64,000 nt of DNA. It comes from Dendrocalamus latiflorus. Lineage: Eukaryota; Streptophyta; Magnoliopsida; Poales; Poaceae. Of the stretch, positions 23,215-35,600 are shown in pieces (position 1 is the first letter of the stretch; each line of letters begins with the position of its first letter). The position numbers and the translations under genes were made by a program. The stretch covers positions 21,345,891 through 21,409,890 of the forward strand of contig CM029634.1 in the NCBI GenBank assembly GCA_017311315.1, given 5' to 3'. The notes beneath the pieces are model-generated. The model was not told where the DNA came from. It did not search any database and saw nothing but the letters and a program-made list of their open reading frames with translations.

Positions 23215-24260
23215 TCTTATTATTTGATCAACGTTGTCAAACGTAAATACAGAGAGATTAATATTAGTATTCCACCGTCGTCATCGGCTTAGCACGAATA
23301 CTTTCACTCGAATTTGGTCTACTGGGATGCGTGTATTATTGACACGAGGAGAAAACAGTTCGCATCCACATGTGAACACACGTATACTAATCAGACTCAG
23401 TGACCGTACACATCTAGCTCGCTTGTGAACAACGTGAAGATTCCTCTAGTTTGCATACTAACCAAATAATGGCATCCGAATCCTTCTCCAGCGCGTAAAA
23501 TATTATGCTAATAAGTCTGAATTCTATAGGTGAAACTTTTTTTTAAAAAAAGCTTGAGAAGAATTTATACTGTTATAACCTGATGTGGTAATTTTTAACC
23601 CTTCAAAGCGAATATAGTGGCTTATTTTTCTATCACTTTTGTAATATAATATAAGATAGATAGATATATCCTATTAAAATTTAAATAAAAATAGCATATC
23701 GCACTTTGTAGATAAGTAATTCTAGTGAGAACAGTTAATGACTCCAATGAGATTTAGCACTCAGTTCATATAAGCTTTTAACTTTACCTTATAAATAGTA
23801 ACAATTTATCAAGAAACTTATAGAGGAAGACAATTATGAGAGATTTTAGTCGATATAAATAAAGTTATTATAGTATATACTATAATTAACTAGTAGACTT
23901 CGTCTTAAAATATATTTCATGTGAAAACTAAATACTACAAAAAAAACTATTTACTTTAAAAATTCAACATTTAGAAACCAATATTAACGTAATCTTATTC
24001 TGCACAGCTCCTCTGCTCCTAGCCAACACTCCGATCACAACGACACGCGACACGCAACGCGTCACTGTGTATGCACGCCCCAATTTTGCGGAAGCCCTAC
24101 GTGCCTTCGACGCCGCCATGTGGAGAGGCGAATAGCGCCCATATTTTTATTGAAAAAGGATGAGAGCTGTCTCATTTTATTGATACGAGAGAATACATCA
24201 CCAACCTAAAATGAGTAAAAACACTACTAGTTCGTACCAAATTTCGTTCGCTAGAATTAT
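23215..24260. other. AT-rich non-coding sequence, nothing recognised
   Basis: No frame of interest. Likely decayed repeats; no boundaries found. Confidence 0.35.
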
Positions 24261-24500
24261 GCCCGGCTTATTTTGAGCTTAAAGCTAGTTTATGATTGTA
24301 TTATCTACAATAACTAGGTTTTAAATTATGTATTTTTTAAGACAGAGTCAATAAAAAAATTGTAGAAAAAAGTATGCTGAGTTCAGCTGTATTGTCCAAA
24401 ATCGTATACGACTATTTCACTCTACATACTGCCTCTCGCGAATAGCCAAAATTCAAATATTTAAACCATGAGCCATAAGCCATCAGCCCAAAAGAACCCA
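24261..24500. mobile_element. MITE-like repeat, family A (copy 1)
   Basis: GCCCGGCTTATTTTGAGC...AATAGCCAAAATTCAAAT...GCCATCAGCCCAAAAGAACCC. It shares the CAAAATTCAAA...AAAAGAAC end with the copy at 38478-38720. Diverged, no TSD assigned. Confidence 0.5.
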
Positions 24501-24530
24501 CCCATGTGCTCCAACTAGCTTTGGTTTAAG

Positions 24531-24732
24531 AGCCTGTTCTTTTTAGCTTTTCTACAGTAATTAACTTTCAAATGGAGTGTCTTTTCAAAGCGGAGCATAC
24601 AAATTAATTATAGTATATATTGTAACAACTTCATTTATATTAGTCAAAACCGTATATGAGTTTCTGTTACTCTATACTGTTTTTCATGAACTGCTCAAAA
24701 GTCATAAGCCGCAGGCAAAAGATAAACAGTGC
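24531..24732. mobile_element. MITE-like repeat, family A (copy 2)
   Basis: AGCCTGTTCTTTTTAGCTTT...AATTAATTATAGTATATA...AAGCCGCAGGCAAAAGATAAACAG. Terminal CCTGTTCTTTTT and internal blocks match 62070-62258. Non-coding. Confidence 0.55.
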
Positions 24733-25100
24733 TACGTGAATTCTTGTTCTGTTCTGTGTTACTTGGTAAGTTGGTATAGCCTCTGAACTTGCTACAGTTT
24801 TCAGTGTCACTACATTTTTCTGTGCTGTCTATGTTACCGTGGTCTTTTGTTACTACATTTTGCCTATGTATTGTAAGGCTGGTATTCCAGCGTCCCCGTA
24901 GGCTGAAAGATTTCTTCCTTCCTAATTAAGCTGGACAAAATTCTTTTGGTCTAAAAGTAGTAGAACGTGAGAGTATTCCGTAGACAAGAACTCTGCATAT
25001 GCGCATTGTATGTTTGGGGAAAAAAAGTGTACTATTTGCCTCCTTCAACTATCTCGAGAGTCCACTGTTCATCCTCAACTGTCCTTGTCCACTTTTTATT
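24733..25100. other. Non-coding sequence
   Basis: No recognised content. A block starting AAATACCCGTGCGTTGCTACGG near 25112, a motif common at the end of dispersed grass repeats, follows directly and runs to about 25425. Confidence 0.35.
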
Positions 25101-25840
25101 AGGGACTAGCTAAATACCCGTGCGTTGCTACGGATTTTAAAAAAATATAACATATTTGTATGCACGTTCCAACAAGTTTACCACCTGTTAGTTTTAGAAC
25201 ATATAGTATGATAAAATTTTAAAATCTGTAGAAAAGGCATGGTAGAAGAGGAGGTGAGAGATGGTAACTGTTGGTGGAAGTGGAGAGGAGGGGTAGTTAG
25301 ATATGAGAGAGAGAGGGAGAGAGATGTTAGATAGATGGTCAAAATTTCAGTATTCATATCGGACGGTTGAGAAGGGAGGAAGGAGAATGCATCAATCACC
25401 AACTTAAACTTATTAAATAGTAAAGATAGTTGAGGGCAGTGGCGAATCCACCGTGGGTGCTAGTGGGTGCTCGAGCACCCCCTCCTCCCATCGTGGAAGA
25501 AGACCCCCCCTCCCCAAGTCCTAGTCTCCCACTGTTGAACGTCGGCCGTCGGTGTCGCCGTGGACAGTGTCGTCGCTTGAAGAACTCAGCAGAACTCGAG
25601 GGCAGGCCAGGGCGCCAGGCGGTCTATTCTTCTTAAGGCCCATCACAGCATCACCCTAGCCAGCCCAAATACCCGGCGAATCCTGGCCCAAAACAACAAC
25701 GAAAACAGTCAACATTCAACAGAACTGTACGCCTCAACAGATCAGATCTGGGAGAGGGGGAGGAAGATGAACAGCACGCCTCAACAGTAGATCTGGTCGC
25801 CGAGTCGGAGAGAGACCGTCGCGGCGTTGCCCGCAGGGCC

Positions 25841-25954
25841 GGCGCAGCGGAGGGGGAGCCGGGGTGGGGGAGGCGGCCGGCGCGGCGGAGGGGGAGCCGG
25901 GGAGGGGGAGACGACCGGCGCGGCGGAGGGGGAGCCGGGAAGGGGGAGGGCCGG
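25841..25954 (+). repeat. GC-rich minisatellite, 38 bp x 3
   Basis: Three 38-bp units start at 25841, 25879 and 25917, each GGCGCRGCGGAGGGGGAGCC followed by a G/A-rich half. They lie in the 5' part of the hAT element and create spurious long ORFs on both strands. Confidence 0.88.
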
Positions 25955-26449
25955 GAGGCGGTCGGCGTCTCAGCGCGGAGGGGGAGGCCGGAGGCGGCTC
26001 GACGCGGCGGAGCGGAGTTGCGGAGGGGCCAGCCGGCCAGGGGAGGCAGTCGGCCACGCGCGGGCGAGGCCGAGCGGCGCTGCGGCGGAGTGGGGCTAGC
26101 GGGAGAGACGGGAAAGACGGCGTCACGGGAAGAGTCTTGAAGAGTTGAAGTCTGGAATGTGGTGAGTGGGGGTTGTGGGGCTAGCAGCAGCACTCAGTGG
26201 CGAGGCCTTATGGCGTGGTATTGATTTGCGCACAGTGGCGACTGGCGAATCCACCACTGATCCAGTGACGCGTGACCAGTGGGGACCGACGGCCGACCGG
26301 CGACAGTGGATTCCTGCTTGGCTGCTTTGGTAGTTTGGTTTACTGTTCAATATAAGTGAGTGTCCTATTTTATTATTGTTCTACCAATTAGCAAGTCGTT
26401 TAATCAGTTATTAACTAGTTGTTGTTTAATTATTCTTAGATTTATAAAA

Positions 26450-28681
26450 ATGGAGAAGCAAACTTTGCACAGATATTTCTCAAACAATGCAACTAACAGT
26501 AACCCTCCAATCATAGAAAGTAGAACTGAAGCAAAAAAGGTTCGGCATGAATTTAATCCAGATGATATTATTGCCGATCCAGCATGTCGCAAACCAATTG
26601 AAGATTACCCTAATGAGATTAGAGATCAAGTTAGGAGGGCATATTTGTTAAAGGGTCCAACTCAACCAATTGGTCATGATTTTCCAAAGAAAATACAAGG
26701 TTCAATTTCAAGATCATTTCAAGAATCATGGTATAAGAAGTTCGACTGGTTGGAATATAGTGTGGAAAAGGATGCCGCATATTGTTTCTATTGCTTTCTT
26801 TTTAAGAAGCCGTCACACCCTACTCATTTTGGGAGGGATGTCTTCACAAAAGTTGGGTATGTGAATTGGAGAAGTGCTATGGAATCTTTCAAACAACATG
26901 TTGGTGGACCTACTAGTGTCCACAACATTGCAATGCTAGATTGTGAAGATTTTCAGAATCAAAGAGCAAGTGTAGATCATAAATTAAATACCTATAGCAA
27001 AGAGTCTGAAATTGCATACAAGATTCGTTTGACTGCTTCTTTAGATTGTGCAAGATATCTCATTCAACAAGGTGAAGCTTTTCGTGGACACGACGAATCA
27101 TCTACTTCCATGAATAAGGACAATTTTAGAGAGTTGGTGGATTGGTACATTGATAAAAAGGCAGATGTGAAGGAGGCTTTTGAATTTGAGGGTGATGGCA
27201 ATTGTTTGATGCTTTGTCCGGATATACAGAAGGAACTCGCGAAATGTTGTGCACAGGAGGTCACACAGGTGATTAAGGATGAGATTGGAGATAGAAACTT
27301 CGCAGTGCTTATTGATGAGTCACGTGATTCATCAATAAAGGAGTAGATGTCCGTGATTGTGAGGTTAGTTGTACATATGATGTTTTTTAGTCGTATCATT
27401 TTATGATTTGTGTATTGTGGTTTTGTTTTAACTTTGTAAAATTCATACTATGTAGGTTTGTAAATAAAGAAGGGAAGATCATGGAAAGGTTTATTGGTAT
27501 TGAGCATGTCACTTTGTGTACATCTATTGCATTGAAGGAAGCTTTGGTTCGTGTGCTTGCTAAGGTTGATCTACCTATTTCTAGGCTACGCGGACAGGGT
27601 TATGATGGAGCTTCAAATATGAGAGGGGAATTTAATGGCTTGCAGAGACTAATACGAGATGAGAATCCGTATGCTTTCTATGTCCATTGTTTCGCCCACC
27701 AATTGCAATCATATATACCAAATGTGGGAATCAGTGCTTGTGGTGTTAGAGATGATATGTAAAGATGCAGCATATCCTTCAGGTCATGGTGGAGCAGCAG
27801 GTTTGATACAAAAGATGGAGAGTTTTGAATTTGTGTTCATCATGCATTTCTTGATAGACTTATTGAGCATTACACATGAGTTGTCACTTTCTTTGCAAAG
27901 AAGAGATCAAGATATTATTGAAGCTATGGGTTTGATTGTGGATGTGAAAACACGCGTGCAAGACATGAGGGATAATGGGTGGGAGCCATTGTTCAACACA
28001 GTAAAAAGTTTTTGTGAGTCAAATGAGATTGATGTGCCAAGTATGGACGATCACATTGGAGTAAAGGGTAAATCTGCACGTCGGAAGCATAAAGTTACTC
28101 TCCTTCACTATTATCGGATTGATATTTTCAATGTTGCTCTTGATGCTATTATGGCATAGATGGATCATCGTTTCAATGAAGTTTCTTCAGAGTTATTGGT
28201 ATGCATGTCTTGTCTTGATCCAAGCAACTCCTCTAAATTTGATGTGCAAAAGTTAGTTCGCCTTGCTGAGATTTATACAACAGATTTCACCATAGCTGAC
28301 TGTTTGTTGTTAATAAATCAACTTCAAACATTCATTCTCAATGTTAGAAGAAGTGGTGAATTTCGTGAATGTTGTGATCTTGCAAAGGTTGCTCAAAAGA
28401 TGGTTGAAACCGGGAAAAATATAACTTTTGCATTGGTGTATCGCCTCATTGAGCTCACATTGATACTTCCAGTGGCAATAGCATCAGTTGAAAGAATTTT
28501 TTCAGCAATGAAGATTATTAAAACAGATTTGCGCAACAAGGTATCAGATGAATGGCTCAATGACTTGATGGTGTGCTACACTGAGCGAGAGATATTTAGA
28601 AGCCTTGATAACAAAAGAATCATTCAACGCTTTCAAGACATGAAAACTCGTAGAGTGAAATTGGGTCGTAATCAGATTTAG
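26450..28681 (+). pseudogene. hAT transposase, TTF-type zinc finger, mutated
   Basis: The frame begins MEKQTLHRYFSNN at 26450, just after a CT/AT-rich stretch. Domains in order: TTF-type zinc finger (SFQESWYKKFDWLEYS, AAYCFYCFLFKK, 26700-26940); a DUF4371-like RNase-H fold N-terminal part (26980-27345, with VLIDESRDSS before the first break); continuation after a 92-bp intron (27364-27455, GTTAGT...TGTAG) with YDGASNMRGEFNGLQ and YVHCFAHQLQ; and the C-terminal hAT dimerisation region (PVAIASVERIFSAMKIIKT, 28470-28526, NKVSDEWLNDLMV). Breaks: TAG at 27344-27346, a deletion with frame change after FAHQLQ near 27708 that jumps to the MWESVLVVLEM block, and TAG at 28157-28159. Both stops sit where a CAG (Gln) would keep the family reading. 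Inactive as read. Family: plant ZMYM1-like/TTF hAT transposases, usually about 750-800 residues. Confidence 0.85.
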
Positions 28682-29002
28682 TGACTTAGTGGTATGTTTT
28701 TATTTCATTTTTAATGTTTATGGACATTCACAATTTAATATTGTATCACTACATTTGATATTTTTTATCTACAGATCGGTACTCACATATTTATGAAGAT
28801 TTGGGGGCACATTATCCATTAGCAAGGTACTAAATTTTTGTATTGTACATTTTCAATTTGTTCTCTTCCTATTTATGTATGAATTTTATATTCGAATGAC
28901 AAAAGACTAGTGGATGTAGCTTTAGTATATTTATGTTATGCTATAGTCTCCACAGTAGAGCTCCCCCTCTATTTTTATCTTGGATTCGCCACTGGTTGAG
29001 GG

Positions 29003-29618
29003 GTAGATATAGACCTTTTTCATCGTCCCACGTCAGTTCTAGCACTGGGTCAGCCGGTCAGGGAATGGGGGATCTCTGAAGTCTTTGGCACAGTTAGAAC
29101 ACAGGTCTGGATAAATCATCCACAAGAAAAGCTACTTGGCATGGTCCTATACCCATTTTATAAGTCAAATGTAGTAGCATGAGGGAACTTTGCTCAGTCA
29201 ACACATCACACATGTGAAATGTAGTGGCATACATGAAAACTTGAGAAGGCTGAACATTTTAATTTTGTTCAACACATGTCTGAACCTCTCTCTTTTTCGT
29301 ATGTTATTACATTGGAACTTGGAAGCAGTCATCCTGCTCCCCTTAATCACGGCACGTACTTACTGCAAGCAAAAACACCACAATATTCCTGCCCAGATGA
29401 CACAAATGTCTAGGTTTTCCTGCAGTGACCTTACACTGCATTTTTTTTACAATAGCACATACAAGAGAAGGCCGCATGATCAGTCTCCCCAAGAAGAAAG
29501 AACAACAGAGAGAGAATGAGAGAAGACTGCGTGATCCTTACTTCAAACTGGTTATGCACTACTAGAATTGCTGAAGACATGGTGAATTGAAGGCGGATGC
29601 TCAACTTCTGTAGTTCTG
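29003..29618. other. Region downstream of CSLA copy 1, including its 3' UTR
   Basis: Part of it (29366-29470) resembles 49678-49782 downstream of CSLA copy 2 (GCCCAGATGACACAAATGTCT versus GCTCAGATGACTCACACGTCT). The original duplication therefore included the 3' flank. No separate gene seen. Confidence 0.6.
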
Positions 29619-32600
29619 TTATGAGTGAGGGACGATTGTGCCAACGTAGCCGATGCCGACAATGAAGAACGCCATTGACTGGAAGAAGAGGTATATGAAG
29701 AAATGGTCCTTCCCAAACGCAAGATCATACCATCCACAGGAGAAGAGGAAGGCTCCCACACCGAGCTCCGTAACATTTAACCTGAGATTTGTTACTGTGA
29801 ATTAGTTACAAGAGTCGAGAAACAGTGTGAAGATTGCAGAATTTTTTTTTCTGTTCAGTACCGCTCCCATATCCTCATGAATGATTTCTTGGCTGCTTTA
29901 CCAGACGATTTCATCTTCAGAGCGTTGCCGAGCTTCTCTGTGACGACCCATTCGTTGGCCCTGCCGGCCTCTAACAAGCCAATCAACGTGGCCTTCGTTC
30001 TATGCAGCGACATGACGTTCTCAAAGAGGATCCAGAAGAAAAGCAAGTGAAAAGACCTGCAAAAGTTGATGCCTTATGGTTAAGTAAACATGCAGTTTGA
30101 TCATGTATCATTAATCACCAAAGCAGAACATAGTTCATTGGCATTGTGAAGTTTTAACTATATTTTCACCTGGGAGTTCCGACAGAATTGAGAAGGGTGA
30201 TGATTGTGGGAATGTAGACACAACCCCACTTTGGTATCTTCACCTCAGGGACAAAGATAGTTGCCGGGATAACTAAGCAATAGAACGTAAAGGTCACAAT
30301 GTGCGCAACAATCTTGCGCACCAAGAAGAAGTTGTAGATGACATGAATTTTCTTCCAGATTGTCACTTTCTGCACCAAGATCAATAGCATGCGAGTTAGC
30401 AACACTTGCTACTTAGCTTAATTTTCTGAATTTGATCGACTGCACTGTGTTTGGAGGGACCTTATTTCTCACAATCTCCATCAACATTTTCCTGAAGAGG
30501 TTTGCCGGTCCACACGACCATCTGTGCTGCTGAAACCGAAAAGCTTTGAAAGTACTCGGTAGTTCACTTTTAACCTGAAAACGACACACTTCTTGGTTAA
30601 CTTCATTTTTATCTTGGGCAGTATGAATGTACTGTTGTCTAAAAAAAGAATGTACTGTAAGAGTAATGCAAAAGATGCCTTGGATGCTATCTGCAAAAGG
30701 ATGCATTGGATGCTATCTGAAATTGACTGTGTGCATGATTGATATGTACCTGAGCATCACCGAGGTAGACAAACTTCCATCCCTTGAGGCTCGCCCGGAT
30801 GGCCAGATCCATGTCTTCCACTGTGGTCCGGTCCTTCCAGCCTCCTGCCTCATTCACAGCAGAAATGCGCCACACACCGGCAGTTCCTGCTTGCACAATG
30901 AATCGGACGTTATGAATAAAATTCAAATGTCAAATGCAGTGCTCTGCTCGAAGATGAAACAAGAAAACCTTAGTAAAGGACAGTGAAGAACTGGGGTGAA
31001 GCTTACCATTGAAGCCGAAGAAGGCACAAACGGAGGAGCTCACTTCTTGCTCCACTGTGAAGTGGTAATCCAAGGACATCTCCTGCATCCTTGTCATCAA
31101 GCATTCATCCGCATTCACTGATCACCAAACAACAACAGCAAACACATCATCATCATCAGTTACCATGAAGCACATGTAACAACTATACTATCATCAGAAA
31201 TTAAGATCAAAGAGATCCGGAAAGAAAATTCACAGATTGATCACATAGCTATGCTCTAATTTATGGGGAAAAAATTCGCTAAAAATCCGTAGAGGTGCTA
31301 AAATTTTCCTATACAGTTCTGTTCACCAGACTAATATTATCCTGGTGCACTTTGGTCTACAGAGCTACACTGTTGTGGAGGAACTGTGCATGGTACTCTG
31401 TATTTTTTTTGTTCCTATTTTTTACTGTTTTTTAGAACACATTATTAATAGGATTTGTTCTGTTACTTCTACTGTAAGACATAACAGTTGCTTGGGCAGT
31501 GACCAACAGGCAATTGGACGTAACAATCTGGGCACACTGGGGCTTGAAAAGTAAATCTTGAAGTTGCATAGGGTGCAGACAGAGACGAATCGAGGCACAA
31601 TAAAGCACGCGCACCGGATGACAAACTGAGGCAGAATTGGAGTCACTTCCTGCTAATCTGGTTCCATTCAAGATTTCGAAATCAATACGCTTGATCTTTG
31701 CACGTCAGTTTACCTCAAAAGTTTTAAGGTGTTAGCGAACGGGTAGACATCCCGTTCAAATGTCGACACTTCTCGTGTATAGATGTTCCATCAGACCTAC
31801 GAGGCGGACTCCACGTGGGCCGGAGCTTGCCCCCACCCTTGGAACTATATCTTCAGTTCTTCGCCATCCATCAATTATCAAACCCTACAACTGCTTACCA
31901 ATACGCCGAGGAGGTCACGGATGCATGGCAGGATGCGAAACTCTCAGAATCTTAAATACTGCACCGATGGCCACCTTCTTTTTAACTTATATCTTATGGT
32001 TTTCTCTGAACAAAAAGATGGCTTAACAGAATAACTTTGTTAAAAAAGATTTAGCCGAAAGAACACAGCCGATAATTGCGACTCCATGACTATAGTTTTC
32101 TAAATTTTTAATTACTGTCTGAGAGGGCCGTGCTGGAGCTTCTTAGGAGTTAGGACGCATCAAGGAAGGCACGCCTGCACTGCAGCAGAAACAACAAGTC
32201 ATGGTCAGTGAGACCCACGCCTACGTCTGGGGATTACCGACATTGGGCCCACACGTCCTGTACCGATGGACCACACCACATGGACGCGAAAATTTGTCTA
32301 GCAACTCCAGTGGCCCACATTACCGTGCTATAGCTAGATGGGTTAGCCTACTAGGCTGCTACTATAACCGGGGTCAGGACAGAGTTTATGTTAGTTTAGG
32401 ACAGAGAGATTGAGAAATGGTCTTGTCGCTGTTAGGGCAGAGATATTATGAGTATGATTGATTTGGACTATATTATGGAGTTGCTAAGTGAAACTTTTGC
32501 CATGTTCCTCGTGCTTATTATCCTAGAGATATTTCATAGTACGCAATAGTGTTTTTGACTAACTGATATTTTCAATCCAACGCAGCAGCAGATCGACACA

Positions 32601-35600
32601 TGGCACCTTGGTTTTTTTGGCCTGTGGCTAGATTTCAACTCTTACTGACCGCGAGTTAGCTAAGCTAATTTTGTGCATTTTTCAATACGATTTTTATAAG
32701 GTATGATCATATAAGTTGCGCTGGCCGACTGTCCTGCTCTAGAAAAAGCCACAGATAGTTGGAAACCCATTGAGCAGAAGCCACACATAGACTCTGTCCT
32801 TTTTAGCTTTTCAATTAATCTTTATCTTTGACTTCTATCAATTGATATTATTTATTAGATCTATTAATCATAACCTAAAAGAATATACCATAATTACAGC
32901 AAGAGATCACTGACAACGTCCAGGCCGATCCAACCGCGTGTTTGTCAATGACGACTGACGATGACAGCCGTGGGATCGGTGACTACTGACGACGCTGTTG
33001 GAACTAATCTTGTTGTGTGTAGTCGGTGTGTCCTAGTATTGTGCAGTCGGTGTGTTCGAGTACTGTGTAATCATGTGTTGAATGTTTGTGCGTTTGAGTA
33101 CTGTGTAGTCGGTGTGTCCAAGGACTGTGTAGCCGAAGCCATGGTTGAAGCCGTGGTCGAAGTCATGGTCGAAGTAGCAGTCGAAGCCGTGGTCGAAACC
33201 ATGGCCAAAGCAGTGGTCGAAGCTACATTGAGTGGTCGTAGCTATAGTAGTCGTAGGTCGATAGTCATAGCTATAGTACCCTATCAATACTTAGAACACC
33301 TCTGTGGTCGAAGACCGGTAGGACTAGCTGTGTGAGCAGTACTACTGGAGTTGCGGTCGAGAAGCCATAGTCGAAGTACTCGTATGTTGAGTAGCAGCCA
33401 TGGTCGAAAGACTCGAAGAACTCAAAGTTGGTCAGGTCCGTGTGTGGTCGTAAACTTGGTCAGGTAGTAGTGTGTCTGCACTAGTCGTATCCACTAGCTG
33501 TGTTAGTTGGTTATTGGAGCAACTTTCGGTTAGTACGTGGTGTGCACCGTCGTAGGGAATTGTGGCGGCAAAACCGAATAACAGGAAGTCGTGTGTATGC
33601 GTGAGGCTTATTTACGCCATGTACTTGTAAGCAATTTGAGGTGCGAGCAAATAACAAGAAGGTTGAAAAGGGTGTACGTCGCCACAAAAAAAAAGAAGTA
33701 TTTCCCGTGTTTGTTCGTCCTCCCTACTCGTGTGGATGTGTCGTTCCAAGGGAGAACGCATGTGTGCGTTTTCTCCTACAGAGTAGTGATCAAAACTGAT
33801 GAGTTCGATTCCAACAATTGGCATCAGAGCCTCAAGATCAGAGGGGCTGAGGTGAAAGGCTACCGCCACTGACCATGTGTCGGTCGGATGGCAATGTCTA
33901 AGGGGCCGAGGTGAGAGGCTACCACAGCTGACCATGTGTCGGTCGGATGGTGACGTGCGTTCGGATCGACGTGATGGCACATGTAGTAGCATGCATTGGG
34001 CGGAGGTGCATAGGGCGCTGGCGACGAGTTGGCTGTAGCACCAAGCACCCAGAAACATGACGACGGATCGAGGTCTATGCTGCCACAGCGAGACCGGTTG
34101 TGTACCGGCGTCACATGCGACATGCGCAGTGGCGATGTCAGTGGCGAAGAGCAACGAACGATGCCGGTGCAGACAAGCCATAAAGAGAGTCGGCATGAGG
34201 CCAATAACGGTGGTCTTAGCCATCGTCACAAGAGAGTCGGTGCTCGACATCGACAATCGGCAAGGTAAGATGCTACTATGTATGACAAGGTAATGCTGAT
34301 GTCAGATGTGTTGGTGGGAGACCGACAAAGGCGCGTGAGTCACGCAAGAAGGCTACTGCGTGCGGCAGGAAGAGAAGGCTGTTGTGTGCGGCAAGAAGTA
34401 TGGTTGAATGCATCGAAGATTGACAACAAGATTAGGGGGTTGATTGTTGGAACTAATCTTGTTGTTGTGTGTAATGTGTGTCCAAGTACTGTGTAGTCGG
34501 TGTGACCGAGTACTGTGTAGTCAGTGTGTTCAAGTATTGTGTAATCGTGTGTTCAAGTACTGTGTAGTCAGTGTGTCCAAGAACTGTGTAGTCGAAACTA
34601 TGGTCGAAACCGTGGTCAAAACAATGGTTGAAGGAGCAGTCGAAGCCGTGGTCGAAACCATGGCCAAAGCAGTGGTTGAAGCCACGATCGAAGCTACATT
34701 GAGTGGTCGTAGTTACAGTGGTCATAGCTACAGTAGTCGTAGGTTGATAGTCATAGTTATAGTATCCGATCGATGCTCGGAAGACCTCCGTGGTCGAAGA
34801 CTGGTAGGACCGGCTATGTGAGCGGTACTACCAGAATTGTGGTTGAGAAGCTGTGGTCGAAATACTCATACATCGAGTAGCAGCCGTGGTCGAAAGAATC
34901 GAAGGACTTGAAGTTGGTTAGGTCTGTATGTGGTCATAGACTTGGTTAGGTAGCAGTGTGTCTGCACCGGTCGTATCCACTAGATGTGTTAGTTGGTTAG
35001 TGAAACGAGTTTTTTAGTTAGTGCATGGTGTGTGCCGTCGTAGGGAATCGTGGCGGCAAAATCGGATCATAGGGAGTTGTGTGTGTGTGAGGCTTATTTA
35101 AACTATACATTTCCTGTAAGCAATTTGGGGCGCGAGTGAATAACAAGAAGGTAGAAAATGGCATAGTCGCCATAAAAAAAGAAGTCTTTTCTGCGTTTGT
35201 TCGTTCTCTCTACTTATATATGTGTGTCGTTCTAAGAGAGAATGTATGTGTGCGTTTTTTTCCAAGAGAGAACTGATGGGTTCGGGCGCTGCAGCTAGCA
35301 TCCCGGTGCGCGCGCTTCCGGCCGTGGAGCGCCGTGTACCAGAAGGCCATATGCGTTACACGAACGCGTTTGATGAGTACCGGTGACTGCGCATGCATGC
35401 ACTCGATCGATCGGCGAGAAACCGAAGTAAATTCCAGCCGACACTCGTCCCTCGGAAGATCTAGGTACTACCGCGCACGCATCTGCCCGTAGGATACAAG
35501 CCGCACACGCAGACGGCAAAACCCACGAGGAGCTATCAGACGTGCAAGGTACTAGCATGTGTCCCGTTAGATTTTCAGCACTTAATTCGTCCCAACCATC

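Larger units (their letters stand above)
25437..28994 (+). mobile_element. hAT transposon (3558 bp), complete ends with 8-bp TSD
   Basis: Terminal inverted repeats are perfect for 14 bp: CAGTGGCGAATCCA at 25437-25450 and its complement at 28981-28994. GTTGAGGG flanks both sides (25429-25436 and 28995-29002), the 8-bp duplication expected for hAT. The interior holds a GC-rich 5' part with a 38-bp minisatellite and then a transposase of the TTF-zinc-finger type on the plus strand, broken by stops and a deletion. Perfect ends and TSD suggest insertion in the not very distant past. The element could still be mobilised in trans if a functional transposase exists elsewhere. Confidence 0.92.
32996..35284 (+). 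mobile_element. Non-autonomous LTR retrotransposon in CSLA intron 3
   Basis: Two long direct repeats, 32996-33816 and 34445-35284, both start TGTTGGAACTAATCTTGTTG. LTR1 ends TTCCAACA, the inverse of the start. Directly after it comes TTGGCATCAGAGCC (33818-33831), a methionine-tRNA-type primer-binding site. Before LTR2 lies a purine tract (AGATTAGGGGGTTGAT, 34429-34444). The internal part is only about 630 bp and has no gag or pol, so it is a non-autonomous (LARD/TRIM-like) copia-type element. The LTRs have diverged visibly, so the insertion is old. LTR2 loses the last ~9 bases of the terminus and no TSD was found. It lies antisense to CSLA. Confidence 0.85.

Noticed and set aside
25651..26193. 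180-codon minus-strand ORF in the hAT element
   Set aside because: Created by the 38-bp GC-rich minisatellite; low complexity and overlapped by plus-strand ORFs of the same origin.
32961..33335. 124-codon ORF rich in Val/Glu repeats, and its twin at 34444
   Set aside because: Read-through of the 12-bp minisatellite in the LTRs; not a protein.
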